64,000 nucleotides of DNA. It comes from CAYYNQ01 sp964473105. GTDB lineage: Bacteria > Sumerlaeota > Sumerlaeia > MVZB01. This document shows positions 1 to 8,959 of this stretch, in pieces (position 1 is the first letter of the stretch; each line of letters begins with the position of its first letter). The stretch spans positions 1-64,000 of the forward strand of contig CAYYNQ010000038.1 in the NCBI GenBank assembly GCA_964473105.1, read 5' to 3'. The translations under genes were made by a program, and so were the position numbers. Below the pieces are notes generated by a model. It had not been told where the DNA came from. It was given only the letters and a program-made list of their open reading frames with translations, and searched no databases.

Positions 1-95
1 GGGGGGCCCGGCGCGGTTCCTCCGGGGGGGTTCCAACCTTTCCGGTGGCGCCCGTGAGGATGGGCTTGGCCAGGACCTGCGACCCCCCCCCCCAT
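1..95 (-). other. Window edge with homopolymers; possible start of a frameshifted NAD(P)-binding gene
   Basis: The first 95 bases contain three long homopolymers (G6 at 1-6, G7 at 24-30, C11 at 83-93). Read on the minus strand between about 70 and 33 the sequence gives AKPILTGATGKVG, which fits the TGxxGxxG dinucleotide-binding motif at the N-terminus of SDR-type epimerases. An ATG lies at 95-93, but the frame only connects if the G run behind it has one base fewer. Either this is the damaged start of an SDR/epimerase gene running out of the window, or a chance match in low-quality contig-end sequence. Confidence 0.2.
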
Positions 96-124
96 TCCTG
101 TCGCAAACGCCACCGTAAAGCGTC

Positions 125-2011
125 TTAGAACGTTCCCAACGGGACCAGTTCATTGCTCATGTATCGCATGACGGTTCGCATGGGCGCCCGGTCACCACTG
201 AGGTGACCGCGTTCATAAATCCGGTAGGCATGATCCGGGACCACGTGATCCTCAGGGGTGTCAATCTTCATGACCGTATTGCCCCTGAAATGCACGGCGT
301 AGGACTTGTTGTTGATGACATAATGATCGACCGTATCCCGGATTGGAAACTCAAGCGCCACCCGGTCGCCCTTTTTGAGATGATAAATTATCATATAGCG
401 TCCGGTCATCGGCGGATTGATGTCCCTTCCGTTCAGGGAAACCCGCACATCATCCTCGTCAACCCAGCGGGGGATCCGTACCATGGCTGTCCGGGCCTGC
501 CTGTTGTGCAGTTCGACCCTGCCCTCGTAGGGGAGGTGACTGGCGACATCCATCCATGGTGAAACCCGGTTCAGGAACATGTTCACCGTTGCGATCCCAC
601 GGTCGAACCTTGTGATTCCATGCCAGGCGTAATAGATGGCCTGTCCGCCGTTGGCTGTGCAGCAACCGGGCATGTCGTTCCACAGGTGTGTCAGGGTGCC
701 GTTCACGAAACCGCCGTTGAAGCGCTTGAGGTTTTCATGCCCCTCGGTGTCTTTTTCAACGCCTGATACCAGCCTGAATTTCTCAAGGTCGGTCACCTGC
801 TGGGCCAGCAGGGTGTTGCGGACGACACTCTCGACATCATCCCAGTAGTCGCCGAGGCCCGCATCGGTCATCAGGACTGCGAGGCAGGCGGTATCGGCCA
901 GCGCGCAGGGTTCGGTCACTTCCAGCAGGTTGGCGGGTCGGTTGAACCGGACAGGGTAGGACCAGGCCGGGAACCACCCGATACGGGCGATTCCATTCTG
1001 CAGGGCGTGATTGTAGCCCTCCCTTACAATCTGCCGCAGCTTGTCGTCGTCGGTGGCCTCGGCGATGGTCAGCAGTCCCATCAGCGCCTGGGTGCCGTTG
1101 TGGAAGTGCCCGCTCCATACACCATGCTCATGTCCCGGGAATCCCGACTCCCCGGTATCATCCCACATCGCGGGTTTCATCACGAACTTGAGGATTTTTC
1201 TTGCGATGTCCAGTGACTGGAGGTCGCCGGTCCGCTGATAATGTTTGACCAGCGCACTCATGCAGCGAATCTGGTCGCTTTTGGCCGCTCCCTCGAGGCC
1301 CTGCGCATCAGACTTGGGTTCATCGGGGGGCGTGTAGGGAATGGGCACATCGCCCTGGTGATGCATGAAATGCCAGTCACCGTGTTTGTCGATGCCGCTT
1401 TGCATCGGGAAATAGGCCCTGTCCTCGACCTGTATCGCGGATGCACGGAGTCCTTTCGCCAGCTTGTCCATCCATTCAAGCCATCCGGGGTTCTTGTCCC
1501 GGGCATGGTAGTTCGTCATCGCAAAGTAGGTCAGTGCATTGATCTGGGGATAGGATGTCCCTTTGGGCGGGCCCGATCCGTCAAACGGGTAGTACATCTG
1601 GCCGTTTGGCCGGATCTCCTTTTTCATGGTTTCGAGCATCTGCAGTTCGATCCGTGCATTTTGTTCACTGCCGCTCATCGCGCGCAGGCCGGGCAGGGTC
1701 CGGGCATTCTTGGGCGTGATATTCCACGTCTTGGCATGAAGTTTGGGCGGGTTTTCCTTGAAGTTGAACCCCTGCCAGACCCCGTAGAATTCGTCGGGGT
1801 CAACGTTGCCGGTCAGGGCATTGATCGACAGGTCGGCCCGGTCGACAAGGTCGAGGGTGTCGGGCATCCTGACCTCTACCCATTCACCCGCCGGTACGAC
1901 GCCCGAACGCAGCTCTGGGGTCTTGGGGTCATTCCCTGGCGCTGGGGTCATCCTGCTGCAGGCGGTCATGGACATCATCAGGGCGAGGGCTATGCATGTT
2001 TTTTTCATCAT
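125..2011 (-). CDS. Exported GH127-like (DUF1680-type) glycoside hydrolase, predicted lipoprotein
   Basis: The product is 628 residues with a hydrophobic leader ending in a lipobox-like MTAC (Cys18), so it is probably anchored facing the periplasm. The mature part resembles the beta-L-arabinofuranosidase superfamily (GH127, formerly DUF1680). Visible signatures are an aromatic and His-rich GHEHGVWSGHFHNGTQ segment (residues 293-308), TEPC (Glu367, Cys369) and GCCTANG (Cys450, Cys451). In characterised GH127 enzymes a Glu, one Cys and a Cys-Cys pair bind zinc, one of the paired Cys being the nucleophile, so the active centre seems intact. The C-terminal part, with MVRIPRWV, looks like the usual beta-sandwich. 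Two consecutive ATGs exist; the second is better spaced from AAGGA. It is last in a minus-strand operon behind an aldolase (29 bases) and is a paralogue of the protein at 4723-6681. The substrate could be an arabinofuranoside or another sugar. Confidence 0.75.
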   Translation of the reverse strand: MMKKTCIALALMMSMTACSRMTPAPGNDPKTPELRSGVVPAGEWVEVRMPDTLDLVDRADLSINALTGNVDPDEFYGVWQGFNFKENPPKLHAKTWNITPKNARTLPGLRAMSGSEQNARIELQMLETMKKEIRPNGQMYYPFDGSGPPKGTSYPQINALTYFAMTNYHARDKNPGWLEWMDKLAKGLRASAIQVEDRAYFPMQSGIDKHGDWHFMHHQGDVPIPYTPPDEPKSDAQGLEGAAKSDQIRCMSALVKHYQRTGDLQSLDIARKILKFVMKPAMWDDTGESGFPGHEHGVWSGHFHNGTQALMGLLTIAEATDDDKLRQIVREGYNHALQNGIARIGWFPAWSYPVRFNRPANLLEVTEPCALADTACLAVLMTDAGLGDYWDDVESVVRNTLLAQQVTDLEKFRLVSGVEKDTEGHENLKRFNGGFVNGTLTHLWNDMPGCCTANGGQAIYYAWHGITRFDRGIATVNMFLNRVSPWMDVASHLPYEGRVELHNRQARTAMVRIPRWVDEDDVRVSLNGRDINPPMTGRYMIIYHLKKGDRVALEFPIRDTVDHYVINNKSYAVHFRGNTVMKIDTPEDHVVPDHAYRIYERGHLSGDRAPMRTVMRYMSNELVPLGTF

Positions 2012-2040
2012 GGTATCCTTTATGTTCTTGTCGTGATCCT

Positions 2041-2808
2041 TTACAGGTTCCGGAATGTTTCAATTCCCTGGCGGACAGTCTGGTTGATGAGGGCGTATTC
2101 AGGGCCATAGGAGATAAAGGTGTGGCCTGCCGTCACAGCCTCCCGGACCATCTCTGGTGAAAACGTGTTCAGGCCCGTTGCAATGTTGTGCCTGCGGCCG
2201 ATCTCGAGGGCCTTTTGCGTGGCGTCGCGCACTTCGGGGTGCTCGTTGTATTTCAATGGATGGAGGCCGTAGGACAGGCTGAGATCGCACTGTCCCATGA
2301 CAAACGCATCGACTCCCGGAACCTGTGCGATTTCCTCGAGGTTATCGACGGCCTCTTTCGTTTCCAGGATGAACGCCACGATGATGTTGTCATTGATCTC
2401 TTCAAAGTATTCGGGGTTGTGCAGCGTATAGTGTGGCGCACGCAGGGGCCCGAATCCCCGATTTCCCACGGGGGGATAACGCGTGATATTGACGATCTGC
2501 TCGGCATCCTGCGCCGTCCGGATCATGGGCGCCACGACACCCCTGGCGCCGAGGTCTAGGGCCCGTTGGATGAAGTTCATGTCATTGTGGGGTACGCGGA
2601 CCAGGGGCACGGTATGGGTCCCGCTCATCGCCATGATGCAGTGCTCGACTTCGGAGAGGTTCATCGAGTTGTGTTCCGTCTCGATGACAAGCCAGTCGAA
2701 CCCGGCATGTGCCATCAGTCCGCTGACATGGGGGCTGGCCAGTCCCAGGAATGAACCGATGGTTGGTTCCCCGGCATTCATTTTTTCCCTTACACCATTT
2801 TCGAACAT
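2041..2808 (-). CDS. HpcH/HpaI family aldolase
   Basis: A class II aldolase of the HpcH/HpaI (citrate lyase beta-like) TIM-barrel family, which cleaves or forms 2-keto-3-deoxy or 4-hydroxy-2-oxo acids using a divalent metal. Visible motifs are FDWLVIETEHN near the N-terminus, VRVPHNDMNFIQRALDLGA in the middle, and the metal-binding Glu and Asp in FILETKEAVDN and FVMGQCDLSLS. The frame stays open to 2892 and would overlap the ATPase gene, but family members start MFENxVREK, so the ATG at 2808 is preferred (255 residues). An internal ATG at 2781 with AAGGGA just upstream is a second option. It follows the ABC ATPase and precedes a GH127-like gene, so it probably splits a keto-deoxy acid derived from the imported sugar. 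The exact substrate is unknown. Confidence 0.85.
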   Translation of the reverse strand: MFENGVREKMNAGEPTIGSFLGLASPHVSGLMAHAGFDWLVIETEHNSMNLSEVEHCIMAMSGTHTVPLVRVPHNDMNFIQRALDLGARGVVAPMIRTAQDAEQIVNITRYPPVGNRGFGPLRAPHYTLHNPEYFEEINDNIIVAFILETKEAVDNLEEIAQVPGVDAFVMGQCDLSLSYGLHPLKYNEHPEVRDATQKALEIGRRHNIATGLNTFSPEMVREAVTAGHTFISYGPEYALINQTVRQGIETFRNL

Positions 2809-2854
2809 GAGACCGGGGTCGATCCTTTCCACGCTGAACTTGCGAAACGAAATG

Positions 2855-3625
2855 TCAGATTGGATTAACGTTTTCCTCGGACACAAGGTCAATCAATTTC
2901 TCGAGATCGACCGCATCCCGGGCGAATCGCCCGATCACGCGACCGTGACCGAGGACGATGAAATCATCCGCAATCTCGAGTGCGTGGCGGAAGTTATGCG
3001 TGATGAGGACGACAGCCTGGCCCCGGTCCCGTGCCGCACGGATGTGGTGCATGACCTTTCCGGCCTGCCGGACCGCCAGGGCCGAGGTCGGTTCATCGAG
3101 CATCAGGCAGGTCGACCCGAAATAAATCGCGCGCGCGATGGCCAGGGCCTGCCGTTCCCCACCCGATAGAGTCGATGCCGGCTCGTCCAGTCCACGGCCG
3201 AAACGCACCCCTAGGCCGATTAGTGCCTCACGGGTCTGTGCACGCGCCCTCCCGGCGTCAAACCAGCGGAAGGGGGCCGGCCCTTTCAGCGGCTCGTTGC
3301 CCAGTACGACGTTGCGGGTGATGGACATCATCGGGCAGACGGCCAGATCCTGGAAGACCGTGGCGATGCCACGCCGTCGCGCGTGTGACGGGTTCCTGAA
3401 AAGCACCGGTTCGCCGTTCATTCTCAATGTGCCCGAGTCCGGCTGCAGGACACCGCAAAGGATCTTGACGAGCGTGGATTTCCCGGCACCATTGTCACCG
3501 AGCAAGGCGAGGATTCTCCCGCCATGGATATCCACGGACACGTTGTCCAGTGACACGGTTGGGCCGAACTGTTTGTGGACCCTGTGTGCCTGCAACACGG
3601 GTGAATTCCTCAGGGGCATGCTCAT
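2855..3625 (-). CDS. Sugar ABC transporter ATP-binding protein (CUT2 type, single domain)
   Basis: A 256-residue cytoplasmic ATPase that energises sugar import. It shows Walker A (GDNGAGKST), the ABC signature LSGGERQ, Walker B (CLMLDEPTSA) and a switch His in LITHN. The style (NVSVDIHGGRILALLGDNGAGKST, later NEPTSALAV-like D-loop) is that of the CUT2 family of ribose, xylose and fructose importers. It has one nucleotide-binding domain rather than the fused pair of RbsA (about 500 residues), as in FrcA-like systems, so a homodimer is expected. Its ATG overlaps the permease stop by four bases, indicating translational coupling. Partners are the permease at 3622-4704 and the binding lipoprotein at 6716-7738. 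Confidence 0.92.
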   Translation of the reverse strand: MSMPLRNSPVLQAHRVHKQFGPTVSLDNVSVDIHGGRILALLGDNGAGKSTLVKILCGVLQPDSGTLRMNGEPVLFRNPSHARRRGIATVFQDLAVCPMMSITRNVVLGNEPLKGPAPFRWFDAGRARAQTREALIGLGVRFGRGLDEPASTLSGGERQALAIARAIYFGSTCLMLDEPTSALAVRQAGKVMHHIRAARDRGQAVVLITHNFRHALEIADDFIVLGHGRVIGRFARDAVDLEKLIDLVSEENVNPI

Positions 3626-4704
3626 TTCATGACCCCGTCGTCTCCCGGAACGAGCGTGTCGTTCCCGGGTCGTGTCATCTGTCGGGTGACCCGGTTGACA
3701 ATCAGGTTGTTGACCAGGACGGCCCCGACCAGCATGACGCCGACGATGGTCTTGAACCAGAACCCGGGAACACCGATCAAGACCAGACCGACCTGGACCA
3801 TCCCGAAGATCAGTGCGCCCATCATCGTCCCGATGACACTGCCGTAACCGCCGGTCAGCAGGGTGCCGCCGATCACGGAAATGGCGATGGCTGACAACTC
3901 CAAGCCTTCACCTCGGAGCGCATCGACGCTCTGGAAGCGTGCAACCTGCAGGACGCCGGTCAGTCCCCCCATCATCGACGCCAGCATGAACAGGAGAACG
4001 GTTGTTCGTGCGACGGGAATACCCAGGTTGTGCGCGGCATCACGATTCTGCCCGATGGCAAAGATCCAGTTCCCAGTCCGTGTCCGTACCAGGAACCATG
4101 TGGCACCCGCCACGGCCAGCAGGAACCAGAGCAGGGACATCGGGAAGCCCCACAGCAGGGGCCCGGTCAACATGTTGCTGACCCCGTCACCGATCTCGAC
4201 TGATGAAGGAAATCCGCTTGTTCCGGCTGTCAGCAATCCTCGGTAAATCATCATCGTCCCAAGCGTTACAATAAACGAGTGAAGCCCTGTGGTCACGACG
4301 ATCAGGCCGTTGACTGCACCCAGCAGGGCCGCAAACGCCATCGCCGCGGCAAAGGCCGCTACGGGATGCAGGCCCAGGTCATTTGCCAGGTATACCGCGG
4401 CGAAAGATGAGACCCCGATCACCGAGCCGATCGACAGATCGAACTGCCCGCCGATCATCAGCAGCGTGACCCCGATGCTGACAATTCCCAGTTCTGCAAC
4501 AATCTTTGAGACGCTGATGAAACTGTCCGTTGTCAGGAACAGTTCTGGACTTCGGATGGAGAAGTAAATGAACACGGTGAGGAGTCCGCCAAGCGCCGTT
4601 GCCTCGGGCCTTAACAGGAATTTCCTGATACCGGGAGCGGTCAGGAATCCATGTCCTGGTTGGACCGAGGGCGAGATTGGCGGATCCTGTGTTTCCTGTG
4701 GCAA
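3622..4704 (-). CDS. Sugar ABC transporter permease (CUT2, RbsC/FrcC-like)
   Basis: A 360-residue polytopic inner-membrane protein with about eight to ten hydrophobic segments. The family signature of branched-chain/ribose-type permeases is visible as GGQFDLSIGSVIGVSS and AISVIGGTLLTGGYGSVIGTMMGALIFG. It forms the channel of the CUT2 importer with the ATPase downstream (four-base overlap) and receives substrate from the binding lipoprotein encoded upstream. The chosen start is TTG at 4704, preceded by AGGAG ten bases upstream; no ATG fits as well. It lies 18 bases downstream of the GH127-like gene, so hydrolase and importer are probably co-transcribed. Confidence 0.92.
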   Translation of the reverse strand: MPQETQDPPISPSVQPGHGFLTAPGIRKFLLRPEATALGGLLTVFIYFSIRSPELFLTTDSFISVSKIVAELGIVSIGVTLLMIGGQFDLSIGSVIGVSSFAAVYLANDLGLHPVAAFAAAMAFAALLGAVNGLIVVTTGLHSFIVTLGTMMIYRGLLTAGTSGFPSSVEIGDGVSNMLTGPLLWGFPMSLLWFLLAVAGATWFLVRTRTGNWIFAIGQNRDAAHNLGIPVARTTVLLFMLASMMGGLTGVLQVARFQSVDALRGEGLELSAIAISVIGGTLLTGGYGSVIGTMMGALIFGMVQVGLVLIGVPGFWFKTIVGVMLVGAVLVNNLIVNRVTRQMTRPGNDTLVPGDDGVMK

Positions 4705-4722
4705 GATCTTCGATCTCCTGGG

Positions 4723-6681
4723 TTAAAAAATGACCGGTGGGACAAGCCTGTCGGAGACAAAACGCGTGACTTCTCGCATCGGGGCGGCATCACCCTCCAT
4801 GTGGTCACGCTGGTAGAGGATGTAGTCTGTTTCCGGATTGTCACCCTCCCTCGGGCCGATCTCCATCACGGTGCTGCCCCTGAAATTCACGGTATAAACC
4901 TTTTCGTTCATCGTGTAACGGTCGGTCCATTCCGGAACCGCAAACTCGATGGTGACCAGGTCGCCGTCCTTCAGGTTTTCAAGGATCACGCGATTTCCAA
5001 ACCGTGGGGGATCCGCCTTGAATTCCCTGACCCCAAAGCCGAGGCTTCTCCGCCGCTTGATTCTGTAGGTGACCGCATCCATGTCCACCCAGCCGGGGAT
5101 GCGAACAATTGCCGTCTCGGCCAGCTTGTTGTGCAGCACGACGCGGCCTTCATACGGCAGATGGCTGTCGATATCCATGTGGGCTGACGCCCGGTTCAGG
5201 AACAGGTTGACCGTGGCGACCCTGTCCTCGAAGCGGGTGATCCCATGCCAGGCGTAGTAATAGCCCTGTGCACCGTTGACCGTGCAGCAGCCGGATGTGT
5301 TGCGCTGGTAGCCTCGTGTCAGCGTACAGCCCATGAATCCGCCGCGGAACCGCCTGAGGAGCCCGTCCTTTTCAGTTCCCGCCCTGATGCCGGTGATGCG
5401 CCGCATCTGCTCAAGGTCAACGATCTGTTGTTCAAGCAGGTGGTTCCGGACGGCATAGTCGACATCATCCCAGTAATCACCCAGTCCCGAGTCGCTCATC
5501 ATGACGGCATCCACGATGAAGTCACCGATTGCACAGGGTTCGGTCAGTTCAGCCAGGTTGGCCGGGCGGTCGCCGTTGTGTTCCGGTGCGGACCAGCATG
5601 GGAACCAGCCCATGCGCACGATGCCGTTACGCCGGATATTTTCATAATATTCACGGCAGAATTCCTTCTGCCAGTCGCTGCCGGTGGCCTTTGCCACGTC
5701 GAGCAGCCCGAGCAATCCCTGGGTGCCGTTGTGGAAATGTCCCATCCATATGCCGTGTTCGTAGCCCGGGTAGCGTTTCTCATCGCTGTTTTCCCACCAC
5801 ATGGCCGGTTTCATCGCAAACCGGCGGATGCGCTGGGCAATTTCGAGTGACTCCCTGTTGCCGGTCCTCATGTAGTGTTTTGCCAGTGCCGACATTGCCC
5901 GGTTGGCCTCAGCCTTGGCGGCGCCCTCATAACCCATCGCGTCAGACTCGGGCTCCTTTTCAGGATCGTAATCGAAGGGCCTCTCACTCTTCTCGTAGGG
6001 GGGTTCACCGCCGGTGTTCATGATGTGCCACCCGCCATGGGGATCAATCCCGGCCTGCATGGGGTAGAATGCCCGGTCCTCAACCAGGATCGCGTCGTTC
6101 CTCAGCCCCTTGGCTAGGAGGTCGATCCACTGGTCCCATCCCGGGTTTCCGTCTAGTCCCTGGCGTGCGAGCATCACGAACATCATCGAGGCGTTGGTCT
6201 GTGGGTATGATGTCCCCTTGGGGGGACCCTGGCAGTGGAACGGGTAATACATATGGCCGTCACTGCGGATTTCGCTCATCAATGCATGGACGGCCCCGTA
6301 TTCCTGCTCGACACCGAATTCGCTTCCACACATTACACGCATGGCCGGGATCGTTCGTGCGTTCTTGACCGTGATGTTCCATGTCAGTGCGAAGGGGTGT
6401 GCAGGCTTGTCCTTGTTGAGCCAGAAACCCTGGTAGACACCATAGAACTGGTCGGGTTCCATGTTCCCGACCAGCGCATTCAGCGAGAGCTTGGAAACCT
6501 CTGCCAGATCCAGGGTGTCCGGCACCGTTGCCTTGTAATATTCCCCGTGCGGCTTGAAATCCGCGATGTCCAGCACTTCATCAAGCTTGAACGGCGTTCC
6601 TGCCTGCGCCGTTGAATGCATTGCCAGGATGGCCAGCAGGATCGGCAGGCAGCGGTGTGTGTATCCAGTCATTCCCTTCAT
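4723..6681 (-). CDS. Secreted GH127-like (DUF1680-type) glycoside hydrolase
   Basis: About 652 residues from an ATG at 6681 that follows GGAGG with a nine-base spacer; the frame runs upstream to 6768, but that part overlaps the previous gene. A Sec signal peptide (RCLPILLAILAMHSTAQA) is evident, without a lipobox. The mature protein parallels the gene at 125-2011 throughout: YEHGIWMGHFHNGTQGLLGL, LTEPCA and SGCCTVNGAQ supply the Glu/Cys and Cys-Cys elements of the GH127 zinc-thiolate site. Two exported paralogues, one anchored as a lipoprotein and one apparently free, in one operon suggest successive or differently located cleavage steps. Family precedent is beta-L-arabinofuranosidase; the real substrate cannot be read from sequence. 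Confidence 0.75.
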   Translation of the reverse strand: MKGMTGYTHRCLPILLAILAMHSTAQAGTPFKLDEVLDIADFKPHGEYYKATVPDTLDLAEVSKLSLNALVGNMEPDQFYGVYQGFWLNKDKPAHPFALTWNITVKNARTIPAMRVMCGSEFGVEQEYGAVHALMSEIRSDGHMYYPFHCQGPPKGTSYPQTNASMMFVMLARQGLDGNPGWDQWIDLLAKGLRNDAILVEDRAFYPMQAGIDPHGGWHIMNTGGEPPYEKSERPFDYDPEKEPESDAMGYEGAAKAEANRAMSALAKHYMRTGNRESLEIAQRIRRFAMKPAMWWENSDEKRYPGYEHGIWMGHFHNGTQGLLGLLDVAKATGSDWQKEFCREYYENIRRNGIVRMGWFPCWSAPEHNGDRPANLAELTEPCAIGDFIVDAVMMSDSGLGDYWDDVDYAVRNHLLEQQIVDLEQMRRITGIRAGTEKDGLLRRFRGGFMGCTLTRGYQRNTSGCCTVNGAQGYYYAWHGITRFEDRVATVNLFLNRASAHMDIDSHLPYEGRVVLHNKLAETAIVRIPGWVDMDAVTYRIKRRRSLGFGVREFKADPPRFGNRVILENLKDGDLVTIEFAVPEWTDRYTMNEKVYTVNFRGSTVMEIGPREGDNPETDYILYQRDHMEGDAAPMREVTRFVSDRLVPPVIF

Positions 6682-6715
6682 TTGGGGTCTCCTCCGTCTT
6701 GGTATGATGCATTCT

Positions 6716-7738
6716 CTATCGATATCCCTTCTCAACGAGGGATATGACTTCTTCGACATTCGAGGCATTGATGATATTCGGGCCTGACAGGAAATAATTT
6801 GCCTGAGTCAGGCCATACCGGATGTGGTGTACGATTGCCAGCACCGGCATGTAGCCCCGCCAGAACTGCTGTTGGTCTACCGTGAAAAGCATCTCACCGT
6901 CCCGGATTGCCTCGAGCGTTGGCAGGTCGAGGTCGAAGCCCGCCAGCAGCAGGTCGGTGCGTTGCATCCTCTTGCGCGCAGCGCGTGATGAAGCGCTCAT
7001 CCTTGAATCCAGCGTTACGATCGCTCCGGTATCGGGGTTGCGTCTTAGGTAACTGGCTAGGTATTCCTCGGCCTGGCCCGGTTCAAAAGGGATTTCCGCA
7101 ATATCAGTCCTGATGCCTTCTTCCGCCAGCCTGTCTTTGAGGCCCTGACTCCTTCGTACCAATGTTCCGTCGCCCGGCATGTGGACCCCGCAGAACACTC
7201 GGCCCCCGACCCCTGCCTCGATCAGGCCCTCCCCGGTCAGTCGGCCCGCCGAGTATTCATCCGACCCGACCCGGCTGATGTAGATGTCATCCGGATTCCG
7301 CACGGGGTGTTCCCTGACGGGCGGGGCAGGATTAAAGGCCAGCACGATTCCTTTTTCTCTGGCCTGTTGGGCAACCGATTCGGTCGCCTTTTCATCGATT
7401 CCGACAAGCACCATCCCGTCGGGGCGTGCCGCAATGGCCTGTTCGACCCGGTTGATATACTGGGGAAGCGTCAGCTTGTCCGGAAAAATATAGACGACCC
7501 TGCCCCCCAGGTCCTTTCCGGCCTGTTCGGCGCCACGTGCGATCACCCCGTGGAACAGCTCCCTTGGTGCCGCGATGCCGACGTAGTAAATGCTCAGGTC
7601 GTCAGTCTGTATAGTTTCGGTATGGTGTTTCTTCGGGCTGCAACCCAGGAAATAAACGCCGGCTAGGACTGCCATTAGGAGGTGGGAATGGAAACCGGTC
7701 CGGTGACCGGGTGCCTCCTGGCGGCCTTGTCCGTTCAA
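6716..7738 (-). CDS. Periplasmic sugar-binding lipoprotein of the CUT2 ABC importer
   Basis: About 340 residues of the periplasmic-binding-protein-like family 4 (ribose/galactose-binding type). The N-terminus has a hydrophobic stretch ending in YFLGC, a lipobox, followed by a linker and the core beginning IYYVGIAAPRELFHGVI. The last third contains LLAGFDLDLPTLEAIRDGEM and FTVDQQQFWRGYMPV, the FDxxP and DQxxxxxG hallmarks of sugar-binding proteins. The ATG in front of the hydrophobic stretch (7675) has no ribosome-binding site. A TTG at 7738, preceded by GGGGGG inside the end of the PhyH gene and four bases past its TGA, gives a proper n-region, so coupled initiation there is preferred. It is the substrate receptor of the operon's importer. 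Confidence 0.85.
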   Translation of the reverse strand: MNGQGRQEAPGHRTGFHSHLLMAVLAGVYFLGCSPKKHHTETIQTDDLSIYYVGIAAPRELFHGVIARGAEQAGKDLGGRVVYIFPDKLTLPQYINRVEQAIAARPDGMVLVGIDEKATESVAQQAREKGIVLAFNPAPPVREHPVRNPDDIYISRVGSDEYSAGRLTGEGLIEAGVGGRVFCGVHMPGDGTLVRRSQGLKDRLAEEGIRTDIAEIPFEPGQAEEYLASYLRRNPDTGAIVTLDSRMSASSRAARKRMQRTDLLLAGFDLDLPTLEAIRDGEMLFTVDQQQFWRGYMPVLAIVHHIRYGLTQANYFLSGPNIINASNVEEVISLVEKGYR

Positions 7739-7742
7739 GGCA

Positions 7743-8720
7743 TCACCCCCCACAGTAAATGGATCCGCCCTTCCATCGGCGGACCAGATGTGCGCGTGTC
7801 CCGGCCATCCATGTCCGCTTGTCGAGCCATCGCCTGACAATGGTATCGTGGTCGCTGTCCACCGTCTCCGGGTCCGCCTGGCTGCGAGCCACGAAGTCGG
7901 GCCACTCAGGGCGGCCGGTCGCCTCAGATGTGGGGTTGTAGCGCAGGTCATAGCTCCAGCGCACCTGGTCTGTGGTTTCATTCGGCGCGGAATCGTGTTT
8001 TACCAGCTTGTGAAGGAAGAGCACGTCCCCCGCATCGACCGGGACGGTCACGATGTCACCCCGGCGGTACTCGGGTGGGATCTCGATATCCCCGTCGGTT
8101 CGGGGGCAGTGCTCGACCAGGGGGTCGCGATGGCTTCCCGGGATCATCCGCAGGCTGCCGTTCTTCAGGGTCGAGTCATAGATGGGGATCCATACGGTCA
8201 ACAGGTTGGTGTTGTTGGCTTCCTCGATCGTGACCCCCAGGTCCTGATGCCAGTTGGTTCTTGCAATCAAGGCATGCTGTTCTTCCCTTGCGAACATTGC
8301 CTGAGGAGGTTTGATCCGCACATGCTGGATTGGGTTGGCCGTGATTTCCGGCCCGATGAACATTTCGATCTTGTCCAGCAGTTGTGGCTTGGTCATGATG
8401 TTGAAAAGGGCCCTTGGAAAGTGGAACGGCGTTTCCTCCGTGACATCCCAGAGGGGGAGGGAGAAATTGAAGTAATCAATCCATGGCCGACTCGTTTCGT
8501 TGATGACCCGAATCAGTTTTTGGTCGAATGGCAGGCCCTCAAATGCCGAGGTCAGGGTTCCCTCCCTGTGCCATTGCTCGGCAATTTCGCCGAGCCGTTC
8601 CGTGTAGTCATCCATCAGCGGCTGGAAGTCGGCGATGGGGTCAAAGACGCCCCTGATGATGACATAGCCATTCTCGTTGAATTCATCGAGAAGAGGCTGG
8701 GCTGTACATGTAGATGTCAT
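7743..8720 (-). CDS. Phytanoyl-CoA dioxygenase (PhyH) family Fe(II)/2-oxoglutarate oxygenase
   Basis: A 325-residue cytoplasmic protein of the PhyH family. The iron-binding facial triad is complete: His158 and Asp160 in NWHQD, and a distal His in FLHKLVKHDSAPN (probably His242), followed by the Arg expected to hold 2-oxoglutarate in VRWSYDLRY. A PGSH turn (IPGSHRDP) is also typical. Such enzymes hydroxylate aliphatic carbons or cleave C-N and C-P bonds. It is the first gene of the GH127/CUT2 operon, and its stop lies four bases before the binding-protein start. The sugar-operon context suggests oxidative trimming of a substituted sugar or aglycone, but this is inference; the substrate is unknown. 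Confidence 0.85.
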   Translation of the reverse strand: MTSTCTAQPLLDEFNENGYVIIRGVFDPIADFQPLMDDYTERLGEIAEQWHREGTLTSAFEGLPFDQKLIRVINETSRPWIDYFNFSLPLWDVTEETPFHFPRALFNIMTKPQLLDKIEMFIGPEITANPIQHVRIKPPQAMFAREEQHALIARTNWHQDLGVTIEEANNTNLLTVWIPIYDSTLKNGSLRMIPGSHRDPLVEHCPRTDGDIEIPPEYRRGDIVTVPVDAGDVLFLHKLVKHDSAPNETTDQVRWSYDLRYNPTSEATGRPEWPDFVARSQADPETVDSDHDTIVRRWLDKRTWMAGTRAHLVRRWKGGSIYCGG

Positions 8721-8959
8721 TGATTCAGGATAACTTTCCGGATCAAAACGACTTTGAGTTTCTGGGGCCGAAGATCCTGCGACGGATGCGAGGCCGGTTC
8801 CCGCGGGAACTTCCTTAGGGTCCGTTTAATGGCTCATTCTATAAAATGGGCTTTTGGGTTTACAAGGTAAAAGGGCATATGCATGCCGGGCGTCACGTGC
8901 CTGTCCGGGTTCCTTGAAACGGTTTTCTGCAGGCACGGCCGCGACGCCGGCTTGCCGTG

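Noticed and set aside
8832..8851. Hairpin GCTCATT...AATGGGC as a terminator
   Set aside because: The stem is seven pairs with one G-U and the T tract faces away from both neighbouring genes.
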